This document shows positions 45,825 through 53,949 of a DNA stretch of 64,000 nt, in pieces. A program made the translations under genes and the position numbers. The stretch lies in NCBI RefSeq assembly GCF_000763905.1, contig NZ_JRKN01000005.1, positions 146,184 through 210,183 on the forward strand, in the 5' to 3' direction. The notes below the pieces were generated by a model. That model searched no databases, was not told where the DNA came from, and saw only the letters and a list, made by a program, of their open reading frames with translations. Origin of the DNA: Paracoccus halophilus (GTDB lineage Bacteria > Pseudomonadota > Alphaproteobacteria > Rhodobacterales > Rhodobacteraceae). Numbering within the stretch: the first letter of the stretch is position 1; every line of letters begins with the position of its first letter.

Positions 45825-47062
45825 TATTCCGCAGCCATCGCGGGACGCGGGGACAGGCGATCCTGCATCGTGCGCACATACCAGTCGATGAAATGGATCA
45901 CGCCCTCTTCCTGGCTGGGGGAATAGGGGCCGGGCTCATAGGCGGGGGACTTGATGCCCTTCTGGTTTTCCTCGACCACGCGGCGGTCCTCGTCATTGGT
46001 GTTGAGCCAGACCTCGGTCAGGGCCTTGAGGTCGTAATCCTGCCCCTCGACCGCGTCCTTGTGAACCAGCCATTTGCTGGTCACCTCGGTCTGGGTGGGC
46101 GAGATCGGCAGCAGCCGGAAGACGATCGCGTGATCGGGCAGGAAATGGTTCCAGCTGGACGGGAAGTGATAGAACATCAGGCTGCCCGCGTCGTTCCACG
46201 GGATATTGCCCATGCGCCGGTTCACCGCCGCCCTGGTGGACATGGTAAAGCTTTCGGCATTGTTCAGCAGCGGCACGCGGGCGAAACGCCATTGCATGCC
46301 GGGATCGTTCACGAAACGCGCCGGCAGGCCCGCCTTGTCGCAGCGGTCCCAATGCGACAGGATCTCGGACGAGGCGGCATTCGGCCCCTCCATCACCGTC
46401 ATCAGCGGATTGTCGGAATAGCTGCGGCACAGCGAAGGGTGGTTGCCGCCGCAGTGATAGCATTCGCGGTTGTTTTCGATCACCAGCTTCCAGTTGCCCT
46501 GTTCGACGATGGTCGAGGTAAAGGCAACCTTGGCATTCGACAGGTCGCTAGCGCCGACGTAATCCTGCAGGAATCCGCCCAGACGCTGGAATTCCGGCGG
46601 GTTCTCGGCCAGGCAGATGAACACCATGCCGCCATCGCTGCGGCAATGCACCGGCTTCAGGCTGAATTGCGAGGCGTCGAAATCGGTGCCCATGTCGCGC
46701 GCGAACAAAAGCCGGCCGTCAAGATCATAGGTCCACTGGTGATAGGGGCAGACCAGCTTGGGCGAGGTGCCGTTTTCCTTGGGGCACAGCTTCTGGCCGC
46801 GATGGCGGCAGACATTGTGAAACGCGCGGATCTGGCCATCGGCGCCGCGCACGATCAGGATCGGGTATTCGCCGACCTGCAGCGTCGCGTGATTGCCGGT
46901 CTTGGGGATGTCGCAGGCCGGAATGGCGAACAGCCATTCGCGGTACCAGATGTTATCAAGATCGGCCTGATAGACGCCCTGGTCGCAGTAAAGATCGTGG
47001 CTGAGGGAAAAATCCTTGGGCCGCTGCGCGAGCTGGTTCAGAATTTCGCTAGTGTTCAGCAT
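45824..47062 (-). CDS. gbcA: Rieske oxygenase, glycine betaine/quaternary amine demethylase (GbcA-like)
   Basis: A 412-aa oxygenase component. The Rieske cluster ligands are C85-x-H87 and C105-x2-H108 (CRHRGQKLCP, CPYHQW). The mononuclear iron region contains ENNRECYHCGGNHPSL. Members of this branch remove a methyl from glycine betaine, proline betaine or carnitine with release of formaldehyde; gbcA is the nearest description, but the exact substrate is inferred. The ATG at 47062 begins MLNTSEILNQLAQRP. It is divergent from a TAXI transporter gene, suggesting uptake and use of the same compound. Confidence 0.82.
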   Translation of the reverse strand: MLNTSEILNQLAQRPKDFSLSHDLYCDQGVYQADLDNIWYREWLFAIPACDIPKTGNHATLQVGEYPILIVRGADGQIRAFHNVCRHRGQKLCPKENGTSPKLVCPYHQWTYDLDGRLLFARDMGTDFDASQFSLKPVHCRSDGGMVFICLAENPPEFQRLGGFLQDYVGASDLSNAKVAFTSTIVEQGNWKLVIENNRECYHCGGNHPSLCRSYSDNPLMTVMEGPNAASSEILSHWDRCDKAGLPARFVNDPGMQWRFARVPLLNNAESFTMSTRAAVNRRMGNIPWNDAGSLMFYHFPSSWNHFLPDHAIVFRLLPISPTQTEVTSKWLVHKDAVEGQDYDLKALTEVWLNTNDEDRRVVEENQKGIKSPAYEPGPYSPSQEEGVIHFIDWYVRTMQDRLSPRPAMAAE

Positions 47063-47280
47063 GGCTGTGTTCCGGTGGCTGGTGGATGTCGGGCTGTCTC
47101 CAGAATTGCAGTGTTTGACGCGGCGCAACTCTTCAAATGCGACCCTTCCGTGACGCTTTCGGACACCATCCCTCACGCCGGCGCGAGTTCGCGGCGGAAC
47201 CGGGCCGGATCAAGGCTGTTGTCTTAGCTGGCTGGCAAAGTCTAACCTGCTGCCGGAAGAACCAAGCAAGGGGAGTATCC

Positions 47281-48285
47281 ATGTTCACGAAACGCATTCT
47301 CGGCGTCGCCGCCGCCATCGCGGTCACCGTCGGCGGCTTTGCCACCGCGCAGGAAATGAATTTTTTCCGCATTGGCACGGGCGGCACGGCGGGAACCTAT
47401 TATCCGATCGGCGGGCTGCTGGCGAACGCGATCTCGGCGCCGCCGGGTTCTCGCGCCTGCGAGGATGGCGGCTCCTGCGGGGTGCCCGGGCTGGTCGCCT
47501 CGGCGCTGGCCTCGAACGGCTCGGTCGCCAATGTGAACGCGATCGAGGGCGGCACGCTGGAATCCGGCTTCGTGCAGGGTGACGTCGCCAGCTGGGCCTA
47601 TTCCGGCACCGGCATCTGGGACGGCAAGCCGGCGGCCGAAAAGCTGCGCGCCATCGCCAACCTCTACCCGGAATCGATCCATCTGGTCGCCAGCAAGGGT
47701 TCGGGCATCGCCTCGGTCGCCGATCTCAAGGGCAAGCGCGTCTCGCTGGACGAGCCGGGCTCGGGCACGCTGGTCGATGCGCAGATCATCCTGCAGGGGG
47801 CCGGCCTGTCGGAAAGCGACATCAGCGCCGAATATCTGAAGCCCGACCAGGCCGCCGACCGGATGAAGGACGGCGCCATGGATGCGTTCTTTTTCGTCGG
47901 CGGCTTTCCGGCCGGCGCCATCGCCGAACTGGCCAGCCAGCACGAGGTCAACATCATTCCCATCGACGGCGAACTGGCCGGCAAGATCACCGGCGAATAC
48001 AAGTTCTTCGCCGATGACGTGATCCCGGCGGGCACCTATGAGGGGCAAGACGCCGATGTCAACACCATCTCGGTCGGGGCGCAGTGGATCACCTCGGCCG
48101 ATCAGCCCGAAGAGCTGATCTACGGCATCACCAAGGCCTTGTGGAACGAAAACACCCGCAAGCAGCTTGATGCCGGCCATGCCAAGGGCAAGGCGATCAC
48201 CACCGATGGCGCGCTGGACGGCATCGGCGTGCCGCTGCATCCGGGCGCCGAGCGCTTCTACAAGGAAGCCGGGCTTCTGCAATAA
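47281..48285 (+). CDS. TAXI-family TRAP transporter solute receptor
   Basis: Periplasmic binding protein (334 aa) with a signal peptide (about 1-23, MFTKRILGVAAAIAVTVGG) and TAXI features: FFRIGTGGTAGTYYPIGGLLANAIS (about 28-52), VASKGSGIASVADLKGKRVSLDEPGSGT and DAFFFVGGFPAGAI. The ATG at 47281 follows AAGGGGAG. A terminator-like hairpin separates it from the permease gene, typical of receptors needed in excess. Substrates of TAXI systems are mostly unknown; the divergent gbcAB pair hints at a betaine-like compound. Confidence 0.9.
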   Translation: MFTKRILGVAAAIAVTVGGFATAQEMNFFRIGTGGTAGTYYPIGGLLANAISAPPGSRACEDGGSCGVPGLVASALASNGSVANVNAIEGGTLESGFVQGDVASWAYSGTGIWDGKPAAEKLRAIANLYPESIHLVASKGSGIASVADLKGKRVSLDEPGSGTLVDAQIILQGAGLSESDISAEYLKPDQAADRMKDGAMDAFFFVGGFPAGAIAELASQHEVNIIPIDGELAGKITGEYKFFADDVIPAGTYEGQDADVNTISVGAQWITSADQPEELIYGITKALWNENTRKQLDAGHAKGKAITTDGALDGIGVPLHPGAERFYKEAGLLQ

Positions 48286-48297
48286 GACCGGAAACGA

Positions 48298-48328
48298 AGG
48301 GCGCGGATCATCCTCCGCGCCCTTTTCT
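48298..48328 (+). terminator. Hairpin between receptor and permease genes (attenuating terminator)
   Basis: AGGGCGCGGA (48298-48307) pairs with TCCGCGCCCT (48314-48323), loop 6 nt, followed by TTTTCT. It sits 12 nt after the receptor stop and 17 nt before the permease start, so partial read-through would set a high receptor-to-permease ratio. Confidence 0.8.
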
Positions 48329-48345
48329 CCAGCAGGGACAAAAGA

Positions 48346-50421
48346 ATGAGCGATAAGAACAGGCCCGAGCATTACGACGAAGAAGACCTTCTGACCGCCG
48401 ATCAGCTGCAGGAAATCGAAGAGAAATACGACCCCGAGCTGCGATTCAGGGACCTGCTGCGGCCGGTGGCCATTCTGGCCGGCGCCGTGCTGTTCCTGCT
48501 GTCGGTCTATCACTATTACACGGCGGGCTTCGGCATTCCGCAGGCGGTGGTCCATCGCGGCCTGCATATGGCGGTGACGCTGTTTCTGGTCTTTCTGTCA
48601 TTTTCCGCCTTTGGCCGGAGCGAGATCGCGCGCGGGCCGCTGGCCTTTCTGGGTCTGCCGCTGGGCGACTGGGTGCTGGCCTTCGCCGGCGCCATCGCAG
48701 CGCTCTATGTGCCCTGGATCTATGACCAGCTGGCCTTTCGCGTCGGCAATCCGCTGCCCGTCGACATCATCATGGGAACGATCCTGATCGTCGTCCTGCT
48801 GGAAGCGGTGCGCCGCTCGATGGGCTGGCCGCTGCCGGTGATCGCCTGCCTGTTCATCGCCTATGCCTATTTCGGGCGTTACATGCCCGGCATATTCGTC
48901 CATCCCGGCGCCAGCTGGTCCAATATCGTCAACCATCTGTACCTGACCAGCCAGGGCATCTACGGCACCGCATTGGGGGTGATCGCCACCTATGTGTTCC
49001 ATTTCGTGCTGTTCGGCGTCATGGCGACGCGGATCGGGCTGGGGCAGCTGTTCATCGACCTGGCGAGTGCGCTGGCCGGCCGTTATGCGGGCGGCCCGGC
49101 CAAGGTTTCGGTGCTCTCCTCGGCGCTGCTGGGGTCGATCTCGGGCTCGTCCATCGCCAATACGGTGACGACCGGGGCTCTGACCATCCCGGCCATGATC
49201 CGGGTCGGCTATCCGCGGCATTTCTCGGCCGCGGTCGAGGCGGCGTCCTCGACCGGCGGGCAGATCACCCCGCCGGTGATGGGGGCGGTGGCCTTCCTGA
49301 TGATCGAATATCTGGGCCTGCCGCTGACCACCATCCTGACCGCCGCGCTGGTGCCGGCCTTCATGCATTTCTTCGGCGTGCTGGTGCAGGTTCATCTCGA
49401 GGCGCGCCGGCTGGGTCTGCGCGGCCTGCATCCCAGCGAATTGCCCAACGCCTGGAAGGTGTTCAAGGCCGGCTGGCTGTCCGTGGCGCCGCTTCTGGTG
49501 CTGATCGCCGTGCTGCTGTCGGGGCGCACGCCCTTTGCCGCCGCCTTCTGGTCGATCACCGTCAGCATCGGCGTGCTGATCATCCAGGAAGTCACCGCGC
49601 GCGGCCTTGTCGACGGGCTCAAGGGCACCGCGCATGGCATCTATGAAGGGTTCGTCCTGGGCGCCAAGCAATCCCTGTCGGTCACCGCCGCCGCCGCCCT
49701 GGTCGGCGTGGTGATCGGCGTCGTCACGCTGACCGGCGTCGGGTTCAAGATCGCCTATATGGTCACCGGGCTGGCCGCCGGCTGGGCGGAATCGGTCTAT
49801 GGCGTGCTGGGCTTTCTGCCCTTCGAGGTGATGAGCGTGGCCAACTGGACGCTGCTTTTCACGCTGCTGCTGACCGCCGTGGTCTGCGTGCTGATGGGCT
49901 GCGGCATCCCGACCACCGCGAACTATATCATCATGGTCGCGGTCGCGGCGCCGATTCTCGGGCTGCTGGGGGTGCAGGACATCGTCGCGCATTTCTTCGT
50001 CTTCTATTACGGCGTGCTGGCGGATGTAACACCGCCGGTCGCGCTCGCGGCCTATGCCGCGGCGGGGATCGCGAATGCCAATGCCTTCAATGCCGGGAAC
50101 ACGGCGTTCCGGCTGTCCATGGGCAAGGCGCTGGTGCCCTTTGTCTTTGCCTTCCAGCCGGCGCTGCTGCTGGTGACCGACAATTTCACCTGGACCGCCT
50201 TTGCCCTGGCTGCCGGCGGCGCGGTTCTGGGGATCTGGTCGCTGTCCTCGGCCATTACCGGCTGGCTCTTCGCGCCCTTGTGGCGGATCGAGCGTCTGGC
50301 GCTGGTCATCGCGGCAATCCTGCTGGTCGCGCCGAATCTGGCCGCAACGCTGATCGGGGTGGCGATCGTGGCGCCGATCGCCGCCCGCCAGCTGATCGCC
50401 GGGAAAAGCGCGACCGTATAA
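48346..50421 (+). CDS. TAXI-type TRAP transporter fused permease
   Basis: A 691-aa inner-membrane protein with an acidic cytoplasmic N terminus (1-45) and about 16 or more membrane segments. It joins the small (DctQ-like, about 45-190) and large (DctM-like, about 200-685) TRAP subunits, as usual for TAXI systems. Conserved parts include LLGSISGSSIANTVTTGALTIPAMIRVG, SSTGGQITPPVMGAVAFLM and MGCGIPTTANYIIM. Uptake is sodium- or proton-driven. It ends one base before the origin region. Confidence 0.92.
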   Translation: MSDKNRPEHYDEEDLLTADQLQEIEEKYDPELRFRDLLRPVAILAGAVLFLLSVYHYYTAGFGIPQAVVHRGLHMAVTLFLVFLSFSAFGRSEIARGPLAFLGLPLGDWVLAFAGAIAALYVPWIYDQLAFRVGNPLPVDIIMGTILIVVLLEAVRRSMGWPLPVIACLFIAYAYFGRYMPGIFVHPGASWSNIVNHLYLTSQGIYGTALGVIATYVFHFVLFGVMATRIGLGQLFIDLASALAGRYAGGPAKVSVLSSALLGSISGSSIANTVTTGALTIPAMIRVGYPRHFSAAVEAASSTGGQITPPVMGAVAFLMIEYLGLPLTTILTAALVPAFMHFFGVLVQVHLEARRLGLRGLHPSELPNAWKVFKAGWLSVAPLLVLIAVLLSGRTPFAAAFWSITVSIGVLIIQEVTARGLVDGLKGTAHGIYEGFVLGAKQSLSVTAAAALVGVVIGVVTLTGVGFKIAYMVTGLAAGWAESVYGVLGFLPFEVMSVANWTLLFTLLLTAVVCVLMGCGIPTTANYIIMVAVAAPILGLLGVQDIVAHFFVFYYGVLADVTPPVALAAYAAAGIANANAFNAGNTAFRLSMGKALVPFVFAFQPALLLVTDNFTWTAFALAAGGAVLGIWSLSSAITGWLFAPLWRIERLALVIAAILLVAPNLAATLIGVAIVAPIAARQLIAGKSATV

Positions 50422-50803
50422 ACCTGTGGATAACAGGCTGCGACTCGGGGGGTGGAATCTGTGGGGATTCCGCCCCCTTTCCTTGCCTGTGGATCAGAGC
50501 CGTGAACGGGTCGCGAACGCCGGTCGATTTTCCACATGTCCACAATCGCCGGCAATCCATCCACAGGCCGTGGAAAAGATCGCCGGACACACAACGCTCC
50601 ACAGGGTTCAATTTCGCAACCATATGGATTATCGTGCTGAATCCCGCCTGTGGGTGAATTTCCACAGCTTATCCAGTGCAACGAAAACTGTGGAGAATTT
50701 TGCCGAAACGCGCTTTTCCCGTCATCCACAGGCCCTACAACAACAACATCTTTCTTTATCTTTTCTTATATTTTAATGAGAAACCCGTCCGCCGAAGGTG
50801 CCC
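50422..50803. other. Chromosomal replication origin (oriC)
   Basis: A gene-free 380-bp stretch rich in DnaA-box-like 9-mers (consensus TTATCCACA). A perfect box reads TGTGGATAA at 50425-50433. One-mismatch boxes are at 50488-50496, 50528-50536, 50689-50697 and 50722-50730. Two-mismatch candidates are near 50536, 50557, 50569, 50623, 50649, 50658 and 50669. Three GANTC (CcrM) sites lie at 50455, 50466 and 50639. An AT-rich unwinding-type tract follows. The neighbours hemJ, rho, mnmE, mnmG, rsmG and parAB are the classical alphaproteobacterial origin context. No protein-coding frame is supported. Confidence 0.85.
50735..50782. other. AT-rich tract, likely DNA unwinding element of oriC
   Basis: A run of CAA repeats followed by pyrimidine-rich, nearly G-free sequence up to TATATTTTAATGAGA, adjacent to the last DnaA box (50722-50730). 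It is the most AT-rich part of the surrounding kilobases and lies at the edge of the box cluster, as expected for the opening site. Confidence 0.6.
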
Positions 50804-51250
50804 ATGACCGATCTCCTGTCCCTGGCTTATCCCTGGGTGAAATCCCTGCATGTCATGGCCGTCATCTCGTGGATGGCCGGGCTGTTCTATCTGCCAAGAC
50901 TGTTCGTCTATCATGCCGAGCGGGGCCAGGCGGCGGGTGAGCCGGCCGGCTCGTTCCAGGTCATGGAAGACAAGCTTTTGCGGGTCATCATGAACCCGGC
51001 GATGATCGTGACCTGGCTTGCCGGTCTGGCGCTGGTGCTGACGCCCGGAATCGTCGATTGGGGCGCAATCTGGCCGTGGAGCAAGGCGGCGGCCGTGCTG
51101 GCCATGACATGGTTTCACATGTGGCTGGCAGCGCAGCGCCGGGCCTTGCTGCGCGGGCAGGGGCTGAGTGGCCGGCATTACCGGATGATGAACGAGGTGC
51201 CGACGCTGTTGATGGTGGTGATCGTGCTGTCGGTGATCGTCAGGTTCTAG
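50804..51250 (+). CDS. hemJ: Protoporphyrinogen oxidase HemJ
   Basis: Heme-dependent inner-membrane protein (148 aa) that oxidises protoporphyrinogen IX in heme synthesis. Four membrane segments, with the conserved SLHVMAVISWMAGLFYLPRLFVYH (heme-ligand histidine near residue 14) and a C-terminal MNEVPTLLMVVIVLSVIV. The ATG at 50804 has AAGG five bases upstream; an in-frame GTG at 50798 is less likely. It borders oriC, as in many alphaproteobacteria. Confidence 0.9.
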   Translation: MTDLLSLAYPWVKSLHVMAVISWMAGLFYLPRLFVYHAERGQAAGEPAGSFQVMEDKLLRVIMNPAMIVTWLAGLALVLTPGIVDWGAIWPWSKAAAVLAMTWFHMWLAAQRRALLRGQGLSGRHYRMMNEVPTLLMVVIVLSVIVRF

Positions 51251-51266
51251 GATTTCCCGGCCCGGA

Positions 51267-51295
51267 TTGACTCCTGACCGATTAGTCCCTATGTG
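51267..51295 (+). promoter_or_regulatory. Candidate rho promoter
   Basis: TTGACT (51267-51272), a 17-nt spacer, then TATGTG (51290-51295). The -35 element is strong and the -10 weak. It is the best sigma70-like match in the hemJ-rho gap, about 90 nt before the rho start. Confidence 0.35.
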
Positions 51296-51300
51296 ATTCC

Positions 51301-51368
51301 GGCCCGCCGTCCGGCGAGGTTTTTTCCTTTACAGTTTCCCACGCGCACCGGTCCGCCGAGGCGGTGCG
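51301..51368 (+). promoter_or_regulatory. rho leader hairpins
   Basis: A short CGCC/GGCG stem (51305-51316) is followed by GAGG and T6 (51320-51325), attenuator-like. A second 7-bp stem, CGCACCG (51344-51350) with CGGTGCG (51362-51368), lies just upstream of the ribosome site. Rho often limits its own expression through its leader; these elements could take part. Confidence 0.35.
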
Positions 51369-51384
51369 TCGATAAGGCCCGAGC

Positions 51385-52656
51385 ATGAGCGAAGAACGTC
51401 TTAACCTGTCCGATCTGAAAGCCAAGAGCCCGGCCGACCTGCTGTCCATGGCCGAGGAATGGGAGGTCGAGAACGCCTCGACCATGCGCAAGGGCGAGAT
51501 GATGTTCTCGCTGCTCAAGGAACATGCCGAGGATGGCTGGGACATCGGTGGCGATGGCGTGCTCGAGGTCGTGCAGGACGGTTTCGGCTTTCTGCGCTCG
51601 ACCGAGGCGAACTATCTGCCGGGTCCCGACGATATCTATGTCAGCCCCGAGATGATCCGCCAGCACAGCCTGCGCACCGGCGACACGGTCGAGGGCGTCA
51701 TCCGTGCGCCCGGCGAGAACGAGCGCTATTTCGCGCTGACCAAGGTCGAGCAGATCAATTTCACCGAGCCGGAAAAGGCGCGGCACAAGGTGGCGTTCGA
51801 CAACCTGACGCCGCTTTACCCGAATGAACGCCTGAACATGGAAATCGAGGATCCGACCATCAAGGATCGCTCGGCGCGGATCATCGATCTGGTGGCGCCG
51901 ATTGGCAAGGGCCAGCGCTCGCTGATCGTGGCACCGCCGCGCACCGGCAAGACCGTGCTCTTGCAGAACATCGCCCATTCGATCGAGCGGAACCACCCGG
52001 AATGCTATCTGATCGTGCTGCTGATCGACGAACGCCCCGAAGAGGTGACGGATATGCAGCGCTCGGTCAAGGGCGAGGTGATTTCCTCGACCTTTGACGA
52101 ACCGGCCAGCCGCCATGTCGCCGTCTCGGAAATGGTGATCGAGAAAGCAAAGCGTCTGGTCGAGCATAAACGAGATGTGGTAATCCTTTTGGATTCAATC
52201 ACAAGACTTGGTAGGGCCTTCAACACCGTGGTGCCCAGCTCGGGCAAGGTGCTGACGGGCGGTGTGGATGCCAATGCCCTTCAGCGGCCGAAGCGCTTTT
52301 TCGGTGCCGCGCGGAATATCGAAGAGGGTGGCTCGCTGACCATTATCGCGACGGCGCTGATCGATACCGGCTCGCGCATGGATGAGGTGATCTTTGAAGA
52401 GTTCAAGGGCACCGGTAATAGCGAGATCGTGCTGGATCGCAAGGTGGCCGACAAGCGGGTTTTCCCGGCCATGGACATTCTGAAATCCGGCACCCGGAAA
52501 GAAGAGCTTCTGGTCGATGCCAAGGATCTGCAAAAGACCTATCTGCTGCGGCGGATCCTGAACCCGATGGGCACGACCGACGCGATCGAGTTCCTGTTGT
52601 CCAAGCTGAAACAGACCAAGACGAATTCGGAATTCTTCGATTCCATGAACGCCTGA
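51385..52656 (+). CDS. rho: Transcription termination factor Rho
   Basis: Hexameric RNA helicase for factor-dependent termination (423 aa). The N-terminal Rho_N domain ([16 protein letters not shown]) is followed by a cold-shock RNA-binding domain ([15 protein letters not shown]), Walker A in APPRTGKT (183-190), Walker [17 protein letters not shown] and the [23 protein letters not shown] secondary RNA-binding loops. It follows hemJ after a 134-bp leader. Confidence 0.97.
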   Translation: MSEERLNLSDLKAKSPADLLSMAEEWEVENASTMRKGEMMFSLLKEHAEDGWDIGGDGVLEVVQDGFGFLRSTEANYLPGPDDIYVSPEMIRQHSLRTGDTVEGVIRAPGENERYFALTKVEQINFTEPEKARHKVAFDNLTPLYPNERLNMEIEDPTIKDRSARIIDLVAPIGKGQRSLIVAPPRTGKTVLLQNIAHSIERNHPECYLIVLLIDERPEEVTDMQRSVKGEVISSTFDEPASRHVAVSEMVIEKAKRLVEHKRDVVILLDSITRLGRAFNTVVPSSGKVLTGGVDANALQRPKRFFGAARNIEEGGSLTIIATALIDTGSRMDEVIFEEFKGTGNSEIVLDRKVADKRVFPAMDILKSGTRKEELLVDAKDLQKTYLLRRILNPMGTTDAIEFLLSKLKQTKTNSEFFDSMNA

Positions 52657-52669
52657 TGGCGCGGGGGAT

Positions 52670-53932
52670 GTGTTGGACACGATTTTCGCCGAGGCCACGC
52701 CCCCCGGTCGCGGGGGTGTTTCCGTCATTCGCCTGAGCGGGGCTCTGGCGCGCAAGACGTTGGAATCCCTTGCCGGTCCCACTGCCGAGCCCCGGAAATC
52801 CTATCTTCGGCCCCTGCGTGACGGCGATGATCTGATCGATCACGCGCTGGTGATCTGGTTTGAAAAAGGCCACAGCTTTACCGGCGAAGAGGTTGCGGAA
52901 CTGCATCTGCACGGCGCGCCGGTGATTGCCAACAGGTTGAGCGCCGCGCTTGTGTCGCGGGGCTTGCGCCGCGCCGAGGCTGGCGAGTTCACGCGTCGCG
53001 CCTTTCTGAATGGCCGTATGGATCTTGCCGAGGCGGAAGGGCTGGCCGATCTGCTTTCGGCTGAAACCGAATCGCAGCGCAAGCTTGCCATGCGGGCCAC
53101 CGATGGCGAACTAGGCCGCAGGACCGAACTCCTGCGCGCGAAACTCGTCCGTGCCGGTGCGCTGATCGAAGCCAGTATCGATTTCGCCGACGAAGATGTC
53201 CCTGATGAGGTTCCGGACGAGGTCTTTTCCCTGGCTGCCGAGGTGCGCAGCGAGATCGACGGCATGCTTGCAAGCTATCCGGCGACCGAGCGCCTGCGCC
53301 AGGGTTATCAGGTGGCGATCATCGGCCCGCCCAATGCCGGAAAATCAAGCCTTCTGAACCGCATCGCTCAGCGCGAGATCGCGCTTGTGTCGGATATCGC
53401 GGGCACGACGCGCGATATTATCGAACTGGCCACGGATTTGCGGGGCCTGCCGGTGACATTTCTGGATACGGCGGGACTGCGAGACAGTGATGACCCGGTC
53501 GAACTCATGGGCGTGGCGCGGGCGAAAGAGCGCGCGCATGACGCGGATATGCGCATCTATCTGTCCGATAGCGATGAATCCGTGGATGTCCTTGATGACG
53601 ACGACATCGTGATCCGCTCCAAGGCCGACCTGCACGACCGGAAAGGTATTGCCGTGTCGGCAAAGACCGGAGAGGGAGTCGCTGAATTGCTGGACATGGT
53701 CTATGATCGGCTGCGGATCAGGGCTGCTGATTCTGGCATCGTCGGGCATAAGCGGCAGGCCGAGGCGCTTGCGCGGGCGCGGGACGCGCTGGTTGTTCAT
53801 GGTAGGATGCCACCGGAAATTTTGGCGGAATCGCTGCGGCAGGCAGCGCAATCGCTCGCGATGATGATTGGCCGGGTCGGGGCCGAGGAGTTTCTGGATG
53901 AAATCTTCGCTTCGTTCTGTATCGGGAAATAA
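52670..53932 (+). CDS. mnmE: tRNA modification GTPase MnmE
   Basis: With MnmG it makes the cmnm5 group on wobble uridine of tRNAs (420 aa). N-terminal folate-binding domain (TIFAEATPPGRGGVSVIRLSG), helical domain, inserted G domain with P-loop GPPNAGKSS and DTAGLR, and C-terminal FCIGK with the catalytic cysteine. Translation starts at GTG 52670 or at the next codon, TTG 52673; the G-rich ribosome site at 52663-52668 slightly favours the latter, which gives the common MDTIF start. Confidence 0.94.
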   Translation: MLDTIFAEATPPGRGGVSVIRLSGALARKTLESLAGPTAEPRKSYLRPLRDGDDLIDHALVIWFEKGHSFTGEEVAELHLHGAPVIANRLSAALVSRGLRRAEAGEFTRRAFLNGRMDLAEAEGLADLLSAETESQRKLAMRATDGELGRRTELLRAKLVRAGALIEASIDFADEDVPDEVPDEVFSLAAEVRSEIDGMLASYPATERLRQGYQVAIIGPPNAGKSSLLNRIAQREIALVSDIAGTTRDIIELATDLRGLPVTFLDTAGLRDSDDPVELMGVARAKERAHDADMRIYLSDSDESVDVLDDDDIVIRSKADLHDRKGIAVSAKTGEGVAELLDMVYDRLRIRAADSGIVGHKRQAEALARARDALVVHGRMPPEILAESLRQAAQSLAMMIGRVGAEEFLDEIFASFCIGK

Positions 53933-53933
53933 G

Positions 53934-53949
53934 GGTTTCACGTGAAACA
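53934..53949. other. parS-type centromere site at the mnmG start
   Basis: GGTTTCACGTGAAACA matches the parS consensus TGTTTCACGTGAAACA at 15 of 16 positions; the inner 14 bp (53935-53948) are a perfect palindrome. It spans the ribosome-binding region and the GTG start codon (53942) of mnmG, 2.4 kb upstream of parA. Confidence 0.88.

Noticed and set aside
45893..47227. Plus-strand frame opposite the Rieske oxygenase
   Set aside because: Antisense to gbcA with no family features.
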